Below, one piece after another: positions 1-11,399 of a stretch of 64,000 bases of DNA. The position numbers and the translations under genes are program-made. This stretch comes from Trematomus loennbergii (Eukaryota > Chordata > Actinopteri > Perciformes > Nototheniidae), in contig JAAOOA010000060.1 in NCBI GenBank assembly GCA_012861695.1, positions 737,501 through 801,500 on the forward strand, written 5' to 3'. The notes under the pieces are model-generated. The model had not been told where the DNA came from, made no database searches, and saw only the letters and a list, made by a program, of their open reading frames with translations. Position 1 is the stretch's first letter. Every line of letters starts with the position of its first letter.

Positions 1-34
1 ACACCTCCAGTGAAACACTGTGGGGCGGCTTGGC

Positions 35-38
<4 letters not shown>

Positions 39-91
<53 letters not shown>
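39..91. repeat. (CA)n microsatellite
   Basis: Uninterrupted AC/CA dinucleotide run of about 53 bp. It adjoins a dispersed repeat that itself ends in a second CA run. Confidence 0.97.
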
Positions 92-356
92 ATGTATACA
101 TCACTTCAGGGGACATTACATTGACTTACATGCATTTCCTGGAGACTTATCCTAACCATAACCAACACATGCCTAACCCTAACCCTTAACCTTACCCTAA
201 CCCTAACCCACCTTACCCTAACCCTAACCAAGTCTTCACCCTACAATTAATGATTCCCCTCACGAGGACCTCCATTATGTCCTCATAAGGGATGCGAGTC
301 CCCACACGTGACTATGTAAACAGATTTAGGTCCCCACAAGGATAGTAATGATAGGC
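92..356. repeat. Teleost-type dispersed repeat with telomere-like core
   Basis: A degenerate run of CCCTAA/CCTAACC hexamers lies at about 160-230. It is preceded by a TTGACTTACATGCATTTCCT block and followed by a block ending in GTCCCCACAAGGATAGTA just before a CA microsatellite. The combination of telomere-like core, a GGTCC(C/T)CACAA-type motif and a CA tail is one I recognise as a common dispersed repeat of percomorph fish. The CCCTAA units are degenerate and embedded, so this is a repeat and not a chromosome end. Confidence 0.6.
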
Positions 357-388
357 CACACACACACACACACACACACTCACACACA

Positions 389-427
<39 letters not shown>

Positions 428-459
428 ACACACACACACACATACACACACACACACAC
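357..459. repeat. (CA)n microsatellite, interrupted
   Basis: About 100 bp of CA dinucleotides with a few T or G interruptions (CTCACA, CATACA, CAGACA). It forms the 3' tail of the preceding dispersed repeat. Confidence 0.95.
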
Positions 460-1019
460 CATTGTTTAACACTGACAAAACATCTCCAAAATGTTGTCCG
501 CACATTATAACAAAGAGACAGTTCAAGTGTGTGTGTTTGACCTAGCATTACTACACACTGCCAGAGGCGAGAGAGTGAGACTGACAGTGAACATCCAAGT
601 TTGTTTATTTTTTGGGGTTTCTTTCATACACACACACACTGCCTTCACCCCGGACAGTGCCCAGGAACACTCTCACCTATAACAGCTAGTTTCACTCTAA
701 AGGTTTAATCCGTCCAATAAAAACGCCTACAGCTGCGGCACAGGGGAGTTCCATCAGGATTCATATTTTCAGTTTTCTTTTCAAATGTTTGCTGTTGTTC
801 ATGGACAACAGGGATTTCACATGTTCAGCCGATACATAGTACATGTGATGTTAGCTTCACATAACACAGCTGCCAGGATTTGGAAATAATTTTCATTCTG
901 ATCCAACTTCCTGTTGGGAAGCAGGTTCATCGAGAAACGTAAGAACATAACACGACATGTTGAAGTTAAAACAAATAAAAACCTTGGCAAATAGAAAATA
1001 AACATCTTCCAAATGTAAC
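460..1019. other. Unassigned AT-rich stretch
   Basis: I recognise no coding, RNA or transposon signature here. It ends at the 8-bp target duplication of the hAT element that starts at 1028. Confidence 0.5.
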
Positions 1020-1901
1020 CAGTGCACTAGGGTGTTGAAAATAATCGTTTCTACGATGCATTGCGATGCGGACGTGGACGATTCGGTTTCGATGCAGTGA
1101 CGGAAGATAACCGATTATAGCGTAGTAACGTTGCTTCCTGATTTTCCGGCTGCGGCTTTACTATAACGTTTTTTTTTTCTGTCACTTTAATATCAAATCG
1201 GTCGGTGACGCAGAGATCAGGGAACAGACGTGACAGCGCACAGCGACACCAAACACGGAGCAGTCTGCTTTATCCACCAACACAAGAACACCAGTCCAGA
1301 ACCAACAGCAGAAGGACCCGCTCTGAATCACTCACGGCGGCTCAGAGACACAGGGATTTATGTTTTTCAAAGATAATCGCGTTACAATCATGTCAGGTTT
1401 TTGGTGGATTTAATGAAGTCTTGGATTGCAGAGTATGAATGTCCTCTAGCAATTTTCAGACGATATATACGTGTGTAAAGTTTGTGAAGGCAGGAGGAAA
1501 AACTTCCGCGATCACCGTCTCCTCTCCGTTCCTCCAAACCCCGCCCCCCCCTGAAATAATGAGTGACAGGCTGATAGTGACCCGATAGAAACTTTATTAT
1601 TCACTTAATCACTGATTGAGATATAATGAAGCTAACCTAATCTCATACAATCATGGATGTATGTAACAGTAAGACAGAGAATGTAAGTGTGCACCCACAT
1701 GCACTATTTTAGTTTTATGCTGTTGTAAATACTCCTGTTGTCTGCTGTGTTCAGACTCAAGTCCTGTGTGTGATGCCACATCCAGGACCTTCAGTGTCCT
1801 TTTTTAACAGAAGACCGTTGCTAGAAGCTGCAGCTAGACTGCAGAAGTATTAGTTTTTTGTTTTTGAGGATGGAACAATTTCACACACAGACACTGTATA
1901 G

Positions 1902-3948
1902 CAGGGGTATTCAACTAAAATTCAACGAGGTCCAGTTAGAGAAAATGTCCCCATGCAAAGGTCCGGAACATCAAAATGTCTAACTTGCTTTATGAATTAG
2001 TGTGATATATATTGAAGTAGCCTGTAGCTTTATCAACGTCTGCATGTATCAACAACCGACTGCCAATCAAATAAAGAAAGTACAATTCAAAAACAACAAT
2101 ATTTATTGTCAATGAACATTGAACTATACAGATATACAGTAAATACTGTGGATATGTGTAATGTTCCTCTCGGGCTGCATTTAAAAATAAAATAGAGAAA
2201 TAAATAAAATAGCTTTGTTAACCGTTTCACATCATGACTTAACAGTTTCAGACGATTATAGAACATATCAGTCTTTACACATCATAACAATTGAACAGTT
2301 TTAAAGTTTCTCTTTCTTTCCCTCTTATATTGCAGTCCCTCACTCACTTTTTTTAATTCAGTGCGAGAATTGAGCTTGAGCTTGTCCTGCCAGGAGTTTA
2401 AATCTGGGCTGAAATGGTGTCAGGGCCATTCTCATACACACATGCAGGTGCTCATTGGTTAGCCTCGGTTAGCCTGCCCTGGAACGATATTTAGTTTTAA
2501 TTTTGATCCTGGTGGACTGATCATATTGGGCTCTGAGACTGCTTATTTTTTGTGACCTCAGTTCTGACTTGAGAGGGAATGTTTGGTCAAACACTTTGTG
2601 TTTTGTCTCATAGTGGCGTTTTGGCACTTTTAATCAGGGAGGGTTAAAATCGGTTACTGAATACTGAATACATGGCTCTGAAAGTAATCCGAATACAGTT
2701 ACAGTTACGTGTCTTAAAAAAGTAACGTATTCAGATTACTTTTAGAATACTTTATTTTTCCATAACAGATGGGTATGTTTTGGTGAACAGGAGACACTTA
2801 TTTTACTGTTTTAATGGCTTATCAAGAGCACAACTCAAACACAACATCTTGGTGTCATTCTGGACAGCTCCCTCTCATCTGCACCCCACATAAAAAACAT
2901 CACCCGGACTGCATTATTTGTACTCTCTTAAACCTTTCCTTAGAATATGTTATGAATTGTCAGGTGTCCTTGGGTGCTTTGAAAGGCGCCCCTAAATAGA
3001 ATGAATTATCATTATTATTTATTATCTGAAACGACGTAATAACTTTTAAAACTGTTTCCAGTCACTTGCCCCATGCATTCAGCAGCAGCAGGCCATTCAC
3101 TTTGATTTGATCCCGTTATGAAATGTCATCATTTCGACAATAAAGAAATGCTACATAAACGTTATCTTGCACATTTTATCGAACCATCTCCGTTTCTAAC
3201 TTTCAATATATTTTAAAAGAGATCTCTCTCTCTGATCTGCGTGCGGGGGCGGGGCCTCACAGACACGCTGCATCTCTCTCTCGCTCACAGACACGCTGCA
3301 GCGCTGTGCAGTGTGCACACAGTTCTGCTGGTAATGACTATTACATTTTATGAGGAAACTTTTCCACCAATAATTCCCATAAGTATTCCAAAATGTATTC
3401 ACTTCAGGTTTACGAAAGTAACTGTAATCAGATTACTCGTTTTTCAAATATAACGCGAGCTGAATACAGTTACTTGATTTTTGTATTCTGCTTGAGCGCC
3501 ACGGTCAATGAACAAATGAGACACACTGGTTCTGTGCTCCCAGTGGGCAGGATGAACATGAATGAGTCCGTCCACTCAGGGTTAAAAGCTCTGTTCTCAC
3601 TGTCCACTTTCCTCTTCTTGGAGAGCGCCATGTGTCATTATTTGTCTCTCCCTGTCTGCCGCTAACACGCCTGTTCACTCTCCTCTCCGTCTTCTCTCCT
3701 GTATCGCTAATTATTCTCTTTACTCACTTTCCTCTCCGCTTCTCTCTGCCGCTCTCTCATCTCTTCTTCTGTGTTTCTCTCCCTGTATCGCTCACTCGTC
3801 TCTTTCGCCCCCTGTCGGCAGCGGTTAAAATAGAATCGCCCCGTCAAAATTGAAATCCCCTATTAATGTATTGATTATAGGTCCGGGTCCGTATAGGTCG
3901 GCGTCTGGGTCCGGATCCGGACCGCGGTCCGCCTGTTGCCGACCCCTG
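1902..3948. mobile_element. hAT (Charlie-like) element nested in the 1028-4246 element
   Basis: Termini are CAGGGGTATTCAAC on the left and the inverse of CAGGGGTCGGCAAC on the right. Perfect 8-bp duplications CTGTATAG flank them at 1894-1901 and 3949-3956. The left end continues with a GAGGTCCAGTTAGAG motif known from Charlie-type hAT ends; the right end has a CT-rich block and a GGTCCGGATCCGGACC-type GC-rich subterminus. There is no transposase frame. Inside lie a LINE tail (2845-3027) and, at about 2650-2760 and 3385-3485, facing blocks built of GTAATC, GAATACAGTTAC and CAGATTAC motifs that look like inverted ends of a further element. Confidence 0.85.
2845..3027 (+). mobile_element. L2-type LINE 3' fragment, internally deleted
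   Basis: Translation of 2850-2925 gives LGVILDSSL...HIKNITRTA, the conserved block downstream of the reverse-transcriptase core of L2/CR1-type LINEs. After an internal gap it runs into a GAAAGGCGCCCCTAAATAGA tail with ATTATT repeats. The same GAAAGGCGC plus (ATT)n tail occurs on the minus strand at 56441-56500, so the two fragments belong to one family. It is a relic with no complete gene. Confidence 0.7.
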
Positions 3949-4254
3949 CTGTATAGGGATGCTACAGCTATACAATTGATTTATTATGGTTTATAAATTA
4001 TTGTCAAGACATTTATGTTATTGATTTCTGAAGCACTTTCTAAATAATAAAAAGAGAGTTCATATGTATTTACTGCATGTATGCATTGATGAAAAAGAAG
4101 CCATGTGCAGTAATATAGAAAATTGAGGATGCAACGCATTGGTATGAATCGTGATGCATCGTGATGCATCGGGATATCGAATTGAATCGAATCGTTGACA
4201 GGATAATCGAATCAAATCATGAGACCAGTGAAGATGCACAGCCCTACAGTGCGC

Positions 4255-5011
4255 ACGTCCTTACATTCAGACAGCATAGCATGTTCCCTTACTAAACGTT
4301 ACCGTGTTTCACCTGATCCTGTGCTCTGGATTACAGCACACACAACTCTCCTGAGCCCCGATACGTCGGATCGGCTCAAGACTTTAATAAGAACATTGTT
4401 AACGTGTTGGAAAAAGGTCAAAAGGACTGCCAGGTTTATAATGTGATCATCAACACCCTCCTACAAAGTGATAGATACTGCATGTTTTATACTTCGCTTG
4501 TTATTGACACAGGTCAAGAGGCAACAAGTGATTGTCTGAAGAGCATCTAAGGCTAAAGAATCATCTTTAACAAAATAACAACAGTACTAACCAGGAAATA
4601 CAGGAGGAGATGGCAGGGGCTGAAAGTGGAAAATGCAGCCGTCCACAAACACCAAATCAGAAAAAACAAGAAAACAATCTCAACACACCTCCCCCAAAAG
4701 ACCCCAGGAAGCATTGTGTTGGAATATGAACAGCAAACACATGCACACTATTTCTTTACATCCCCTCCCAAAACACAAACACACACACACACACATCCCC
4801 CTCTCTCCAGCTCATGACCACAGAGCAGCTCTGGAACGCTTCAGAGAAACAGAAGCACAGCAGCATTCCAGCTAACTGCACATGATGAAACAATGTGTGG
4901 TGCATTGCACAAACTCACTCTGGAAAGGTGAAAATATCTTCCTAACTAGACACTCGACAAGCCAACTTCCCTATTAACAATAATGTTTTACTAAAAAGCA
5001 GAGAAGGAAGA
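4255..5011. other. Unassigned stretch with a short CA run
   Basis: No gene or transposon recognised. A short (CA)n lies at about 4769-4795 and a CA-rich, low-complexity segment spans 4620-4800. Confidence 0.5.
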
Positions 5012-5080
5012 AGTATTCAGATGCTTTACTTGAGTGAAAGTACAAAATAGTATTATCAGCAAAATGTACTTTCATCAATC
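5012..5080 (+). repeat. Fragment of fish GAAGTACTCAGATC-type dispersed repeat
   Basis: GAAGAAGTATTCAGATGC, TTTACTTGAGTGAAAGTAC and TATTATCAGCAAAATGTACTT match the arrangement of a very common teleost non-coding repeat. Its left end is seen again at 52285 and its right end at 39085-39216. Only an internally deleted piece is present here. Confidence 0.6.
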
Positions 5081-5308
5081 ATTGTGCAGGAAAATTGCCT
5101 TTATGTGTGTATATAAATACTGAAGGATTTTTTGTAAATATTTCAATAGTTTGACTCTTTTCTGACTTAAAGAGCTGGTCCAATAGTTGCATTTTCTTTT
5201 AATTGGGGTTCTGAAGACTGGGGTTACTGCTTTGTTAGGAACGTGACACAAGTACTGGTACTCAAATGCACGACTTGAGGAGCACAAAAGGTACAAATAA
5301 AAAACGGA

Positions 5309-5486
5309 GACGAGGTTTCTAATTTCTCGAATTCCCCTCCTCGACTCCCCTCCCTCGACTCCCCTCCTCGACTCCTATCCTCGTGTCCTAGTCCCGCCCA
5401 CAGGAGATGCGAGCGGAGGAGTCGAGGAGGGGAACCAAGGAGAGAGGAGGGGAAGCAGCAGGCGGTTAGAGAAATGAGAAACCTTC
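5309..5486. repeat. GC-rich imperfect inverted repeat, MITE-like
   Basis: The left arm GAGGTTTCTAATTTCTCG is mirrored by GAGAAATGAGAAACCTTC on the right. Between them, CCCCTCCTCGACTCC repeats on the left face GGAGTCGAGGAGGGG and GAGGAGGGGAAG on the right, so the whole 178 bp could fold back. I could not fix a target duplication, so transposon identity is inferred from the symmetry only. Confidence 0.5.
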
Positions 5487-5776
5487 TATACATAAAAGAA
5501 GCAAGCTGACACAGGTGGCATCAAACAAGGGAGGGGCTGAAGATCTCACTGGAGAGAAAACACACAATGGCAGTGCTCTGAAACAAGAGGGAAAGGTAAA
5601 TACACAATAAAACAGGAAGTGCAATGACAGACAGATATCAGTGACTGTAACTTAACAAGTGAACAATTAACCTAAACATGCATCTAAGCATAACTTATAA
5701 CTAAACATTAGGGGTGTAACGGTATACGTATTCATACCGAAATTATTCGGTATGGGCCCTTTGGTTCGGTACACGT

Positions 5777-6076
5777 GTGTACCGAAGTGTACCGAACGAA
5801 TATAACGTGAACGCAGATAAAGTTGAGCTCGAAAATCCTCCAGCATCATTGAAGTCTCCGGTTTGGGAACATTTTGGTTTAGCAGTTACGTACAAGGATG
5901 ACGGACAAAGACAGGTGGACCGAACCAAAGCTGTTTGTCGGCATTGTTCAACTAACATTGGTTACGCGGCTGGCAATACGTCAAACTTGCACACATATTT
6001 GAAAAGGCATCACCCGAACGTGAATATCACCGGTACCAAAAGAAAAAGACTCAAGTGCAAACCCAACTCCCACTAG
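5777..6076 (+). pseudogene. hAT transposase N-terminal BED zinc-finger fragment
   Basis: The 99-residue open frame carries a BED-finger signature: S-P-V-W-E-H-F at residues 27-33, C54-x2-C57, then N-T-S-N-L and L-K-R-H-H-P at 67-80. In BED fingers of ZBED/hAT transposases the first zinc-binding histidine lies two residues before the conserved Leu75-equivalent block (SNLxxHLxxxH); here that place holds Tyr74, which suggests a decayed finger. The frame ends at a stop soon after a basic K-R-K-R-L stretch, where a full transposase would continue for several hundred residues. The first dozen residues derive from the inverted-repeat region and may not be translated. In intact relatives the domain binds the element's ends. 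Most likely a dead fragment; a domesticated short BED protein is possible but unsupported. Confidence 0.72.
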
Positions 6077-6119
6077 CATTTAAGCCTCCACCACTCGCAA
6101 ACAGTTCAGACCGAGCTAA

Positions 6120-6245
6120 AGCTATTACAAACGCCAATATCCTTATGTTGCCATGTTAGCAAAGCGCTACCTGGCTGTATCTGCTACCTCTGTCCCTAGC
6201 GAGAGGGTGTTCTCCACAGCAGGAGACAAGTTAATTTTTCTTTAA
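6120..6245 (+). pseudogene. hAT transposase C-terminal dimerisation (hATC) fragment
   Basis: One frame reads L-A-K-R-Y-L-A-V-S-A-T-S-V-P-S-E-R-V-F-S-T-A-G-D from 6156 on. This is the hallmark SVPSERVFSTAGD motif of the hAT C-terminal dimerisation domain. The frame is open from 6120 and stops at 6243-6245. It sits in a different frame from, and just downstream of, the BED fragment, so the two are not joined into one protein. About 450 residues that would hold the DDE-type catalytic core are missing. It identifies the parent as a ZBED/Ac-type hAT. Confidence 0.8.
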
Positions 6246-6298
6246 AAAAATGAAAATACAATGACAAGTCCTAATGTCAAGCTGGCTGCTTACTGTAG

Positions 6299-6611
6299 GT
6301 ACTAGTACAGTAAAGTTCAAATATAGATTATTTCAGTTAATCGAAATGCTGCACCTTAATGTTTATTTAATTATATTTTGTATTTATTTGAGTGAATATT
6401 CACAGTTTAATAATAATGAAAAACCCAAAACTAATATTTATGTTTTGTGAGTACTAGTGCAGTACAGTTCAAGTACAGATTATTTCAGTTCATCGAAATG
6501 CTGCACCTTAATGTTTATTTTATCATATTTTGTATTTATTTGAGTGAATACATTATTCACAGTTTAATAATAATTAAAAACCCCCAAAAAATATTTTATG
6601 TTTTTGTGATC
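6299..6611. repeat. Tandem duplication of ~152-160 bp inside the hAT element
   Basis: GTACTAGTACAGTA at 6299 restarts as GTACTAGTGCAGTA at 6451, and both copies continue through TTCAGTT(A/C)ATCGAAATGC, CACCTTAATGTTTATTT and ATTCACAGTTTAATAATAAT. The two units differ by scattered substitutions and an ATACATT insertion in the second. Confidence 0.9.
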
Positions 6612-6711
6612 ATTTTTTCTGCTGTACCGAAAACGTACCGAACCGTGACCTAAAAACCGAGGTACGTACCGAACCGAAATGTTTGTGAACCGTTACACCC
6701 CTACTACACAT

Positions 6712-7560
6712 GAAACATAGAACCTAAACCTGAAATAAATAAATGAACTAACATGACGGAATGTCACATGCTTGACATTATCAGAGCAGCTACAGGATCA
6801 TACATCCCATCATGTTCATCATCAAATTCATCAAACAGTCATACAAACTTTTTTGGTTTTGGACTTTCCATGGAATTCATCGGAAAACAATAGAACAAAT
6901 GCAATTGGGAACATATGAAAACCAAATCCAATTTCATCAAATGCCTGTTCATAGAAATGTTTCAGCTGCAAAGGTCAAATCAAAGCTCATTCAATATATT
7001 TAGCAAATATGGCAGCAGCATATCTACAGTTCTAATCAACTACATTGTTGACATCAATAAGAAATATGCCAAACGACTAATGCCAAGACAAGCTTGTGTT
7101 TTAACAACACAATCATTCTGCTGACAACTTGAATCCATCAGAACTGTCTCTGCATTAGCAGCACATCGTTCTATGACCACTATGCTTTCTGTCATGGTTC
7201 CATGCAACATGTTAAACAGCAGTTGCGCTCGATGAGACCAATTAAAACATGTAGTATATCAACTAGATATTAGAGTAACGTGATCAAATGACAGAAAGAG
7301 AAACATACCATTTCACTTGGTATTACTCCCATACAGAGTGTGGAAGGGTAAAAAACACCAGTAAGGATGATTGAATTTTGGAACTGCATAGAAACGGTGA
7401 GATTTGAGAAACACAGAAATAAAGCCATACATAAAGGAAAAGACGGCTAAGAGATCATTCATTTGGAAAGAAATGAAATACAAAATATAGAACAATAGAG
7501 AGATTTGGAAGAAAGAGAGCAGACAGATGGAAAGGAGAGAGAAAAGGGAGTAAACCGCGG
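6712..7560. other. Unassigned AT-rich stretch
   Basis: No gene or repeat recognised. It becomes purine-rich (GAGAGA/GGAAAG) between 7430 and 7575. Confidence 0.5.
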
Positions 7561-7930
7561 TGAGGGAGAGATTTGTTTCATGGTCGCCACAGTAGCAGAT
7601 CCCTCACTGGTCTTGCCATCTTGTGATGCAGACGCCTCTGTTCTCTCCTCCTCTGACTCTCCTTATGGGTGACAGTCGGGTGTCTCTATTTGGTGCCAAT
7701 TACAGATTGTTCGGCGTCGGCATGGCGCTGAGACTGAAGGCTGCGGAGCATCCGGCCCCCACAGCTCCCAATTTACGCATCAAACACTACCATCCACAAT
7801 CCAACCACTTAGGAAAGTTACACTGCTCCTTAATAACTCCCTCATTGGTCGTTAATGCTGGAGGGGCTAAAGTGAAAGAGCAACCTTTTTTGGAGAGGGA
7901 GGCATGAATGAAAATGAACAATGGTATTCA
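7561..7930. other. Locally GC-richer block, unassigned
   Basis: This ~370-bp block stands out from AT-rich neighbours and has no copy elsewhere in the window. A 94-codon open frame (7623-7907) crosses it, but the peptide shows no domain I recognise and no splice signals clearly frame it. It could be a conserved non-coding element, an exon, or an old transposon. Confidence 0.3.
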
Positions 7931-10599
7931 AAACTAAGCCCCTAAGAAGAGAAATATGTACTTTTTTTATTATTCCCTAAGTGCTCCGGACTAATTTTAG
8001 GATGGCTTTTTTAACTTTACAAGGAGTGGGCAAAATTAATCCCTGATGGCAAAAGTACTTAAAAGTAACTCAATCACGAGCACTGCTACAATGGTGGGTA
8101 TATAAGGTTGAATGACAATTAGCAGCCTTTGTAAGCAATGGAAGAGTTCTGGCAATCAGCAGTTTGATATGTGAGGGTTCTGAGCCACATGAGGTGAGTA
8201 TGTGCTCAAGAGAGGGCGACTTGAATGTGCTCAAATTGAGGCATTGATCCCTCTGATTTAAAATTTGCAGGTGAACTTTTGGGAAATCAATTCAGCACTT
8301 ACAAGATTAGAAATAAAGAGTGAATACATGTTTTCTGTAAGATGGTCTCAATAGCCTTTTGTCCCTTTTTATACCTTGTGTCGTAAAAATGATTTTTTTC
8401 ATCAATTTCTGATTTTGTTTGCCAAAATAAACAGCAAATGCATGGAATAATGGCTTTCAGCTAAATCACTGTAATTGTTCCAGGTCATTCTTTGTGGGGA
8501 ATGGGGTCACTGCTGAATATTGCCGTCTGTCAAACTTGTCTTATGTTGCGACTACTGCCAATGACAGAATCATTCTTTGTGGACTTATTGCTAGGGAAAC
8601 TGAGCAGTAGTGTTGATGGTGGTTGCATATTTAATGTCTAGCTTTAACGACACCCCAATTTGAATTGTATGTGACCATTGACAGAAAAGAAAATAGTCAC
8701 TGGAAACCCATTCATTCTTTTGAGAGTCACAAACCTATGCAAGCTTCCAAAATTGAAGGTACTGTAGTTCAATACTCTGGTTTACGACCAAATAATGGCC
8801 AAACTAATACAATTTCCATCAGTAAAAACGTATGCCAAACATTCAAATGTTACACTATGTTGAAGAACCTGGTAAGCGATCCCTAATAAACGTCAGCATG
8901 TTAATATTGTCCATGAGCCTATTAGCACATTGACTTTAGCATTTGGCTCTAGTAAAGCATCACCCTTGAACACAACTATAAGGAAGATCAATTGTTTTTA
9001 TACATATGTTGATGACCAAAGGTCTGTTGATTCCCTCACACATTTCAGAAAAAGTATTCGACTTTTGTAAATATTATTTTAAGCAGCTGCTAGAATCTAA
9101 ATGTAATTTTTTCATGGACGAAGTTGTCACCTGACAGGAAATGGATAAAACCTAAATTGTATGACTTTGCAATATACAGCTGTACTTTTGTAGAAAAGAT
9201 CATTCCTTTTTTTTTTGTGAGTTGACCGAGTGAAGTTGAGATGAACTCACTAACACAGAAAAGAAACCCAAACACAGAGGAGTCTGTCCTGTTTCCACAC
9301 ATTGGTGCCATTCACATCTTTTATTTATTATATTTTCATTCCAGTTTATGTTTTGAATGTTGCAGCTTTATTCAACTAATGATACTGCTATTAATTTGTT
9401 CTGTCCTTTTACCTCCCACTCATTACTCTTTTCTATCATGTATTCCTTCCTATTCTTTTTATATTTTAAGTGTCAGAATTCCTAAGATTGCAATTTACAT
9501 CAATTTGTATGATTCTATTCAGGGAATTTACATACAAAAATAATAAAAACGTGTATGCAATTTAAATGCTAAAACAAAACATCAAATATGGATGAATAAT
9601 CATTTAAAAAATCAAAACGTACACTTAAGATCAGTACTTTGTGTTCTTGTTCTGACAGAATGGCCACAGGCAGATGTTAGTTGCCCCACACAGAATGACG
9701 TTTGTGTTAATGATGGTGCTTCACAGTTGGAGTGATTCAATTTTCATTCTTGGATTGGGTCTATACTTGATACGAGTTCTACTAAGCTTTAATGATGGCA
9801 GCCTCAAGGATCAGTAAAACACATTTTGACATTTGATTGCGACTGACTTCTTTTGGACTCACAGCCCTAAGACTTTGGTTAACCAACCTTAAGAGCTCAG
9901 ACTGCTTTAATTATGATCTTCCATTGTCTATACATTATTTTAGTTTGTTGCTGCATATTTATATTGATCACATTGCTTTGGTTTGAATTATTTAGCCAGA
10001 TAGATACTGTTCGTTTTATTCTTTCAGACAATGAATAAGTCCCTATCTTCAAAAACGACAACAAATTACCCGAGTAATGTCGCACATTATTGAAAAATAA
10101 AAAGTGTCCTGTTGACTTCATCAGGTGCCTGGTGTCAGAGTAAATGACAAAAATAAATGAAATAGGTTGAAAGCAGAGTATAAAGAGGGGAGAGTATTGA
10201 ACATCGCCAAGGACATGGGAGGGTGCATCTTGGCGGTGCTCAGCATGATACCAGCTTCTGTGAAGAAATTGGTTCAAGGTTGCAAAAACATTAATAAATG
10301 ATGCTGCACACACAAACACACCCTCACATCACACATAAAACGCACCATAGCTTGGCATAGGAGTCGGGAAACAGCAGGAACCTTTCCTTAAAAGATACAC
10401 ACAGGGATTGCAGTATGGAACCTTATCTGGGTCAAGTAACCTTTGCTTTGCATGGCCAAATCACGAATAGACCAATATTAAGACTTCAAATCATAAATCA
10501 ACTTTGCGTTCTTGGGGGAAACCCAATCAGACAAGAGAAAATAAGAGGAAGCATTAGATTATGGATGCTAATGTCGATTTCTCTTTGTGTTCCTTCTTC

Positions 10600-10601
<2 letters not shown>
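7931..10601. other. Unassigned AT-rich stretch
   Basis: I see no gene, RNA or transposon end. Open frames here, including a 140-codon one on the minus strand (9897-10319), have no recognisable domain and chance composition. Confidence 0.5.

Positions 10602-10647
<46 letters not shown>
10602..10647. repeat. (CA)n microsatellite
   Basis: About 23 uninterrupted CA units. Confidence 0.97.
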
Positions 10648-10650
<3 letters not shown>

Positions 10651-11399
10651 ATATACATGCGCACACCAGTACGGCTCCCCTTGAGGGTCACACTACAGGG
10701 GTTTGTCCCAATTAGCACAGAGTCAAGATGTGGAGGAGACATACTGAGCTAGCAGGTTATGGTATCTGGGAACACACTGAGCGAGTGTGCTGGCTAACTG
10801 CTAACTATCCCAATTCACAGGCACAGCATGCCTTTTATCAAAAAAACATTTTATCTACAGGCGCTTTACAGCACAGGCTGCACCATTAACACAACTTCTG
10901 AAACGTCTCTATGCCAAGGAGCCCAAATAGACAGGCCATTAGCCATGGATGCCTACAAATATATATTATATTGGTGCTATATAAATCTGCAATCATCACT
11001 AAATGGGACCTGGGTCCCCATCAGAGACTATATAAAATATGAACGTATCTCCACGATGTGCCCCAAAGGTTTTTTAAAGAGCTCTTCTAAAATGTAAAGT
11101 TAGCAGCTCCGTCCGTCGCCATCTTTGGAGGCGGTGGGCTCCAACTCCTTGGAATTATTTGCCTTATGCTTTAGTCATCAAAAATGTACTCACAAGTGTT
11201 CATATTATGGGACTTAAAAGAAATGAAGCTGTGTTAAACACTAAAACCTATTAGTAATGGTGTTTGTTGGAGCTATATATATCTCTTTATATTATTTAAT
11301 ACGTTAACATTTATTCTCTTGCTGTTTATAGTGTTTATTGTAAATGTATTCTGAGTTAGCGTCATGAAATTAAAGTAGTTTCTATGCTTTTATTTTGAA
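10648..11399. other. Unassigned stretch
   Basis: No recognised feature. A short GC-rich segment (11100-11150, GTCCGTCGCCATCTTTGGAG) sits in AT-rich DNA. Confidence 0.45.

Larger units (their letters stand above)
1028..4246. mobile_element. Non-autonomous hAT element (outer of a nested pair)
   Basis: The element begins TAGGGTGTTG and ends in the inverse of TAGGGCTGTGCATC. It is flanked by 8-bp direct duplications, CAGTGCAC at 1020-1027 and CAGTGCGC at 4247-4254 (7 of 8 match), the target size used by hAT transposases. The subterminal regions are rich in ATCG, GATGCATC and CGATTCG motifs at both ends (1045-1110 and 4130-4215). No transposase remains. Removing the inner element and one copy of its target duplication leaves about 1164 bp, so it was a non-autonomous derivative mobilised in trans. 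The single mismatch in the duplication suggests an older insertion than the one inside it. Confidence 0.82.
5709..6703 (+). mobile_element. Internally deleted hAT element with BED-finger and hATC remnants
   Basis: The left end is TAGGGGTGTAACGGTATACG; the right end is the inverse of TAGGGGTGTAACGGTTCACA. The flanking 8-mers are CTAAACAT (5701-5708) and CTACACAT (6704-6711), 7 of 8 identical. Subterminal ACCGAA/CGGTAC motifs repeat at both ends. Coding remnants of the transposase N-terminus (5777-6076) and C-terminus (6120-6245) are only about 45 bp apart, so the catalytic middle has been deleted. A 152-bp tandem duplication follows the coding part. Confidence 0.85.

Noticed and set aside
9897..10319. 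140-codon minus-strand open frame
   Set aside because: No recognisable domain, no splice or start context, composition like surrounding AT-rich DNA.
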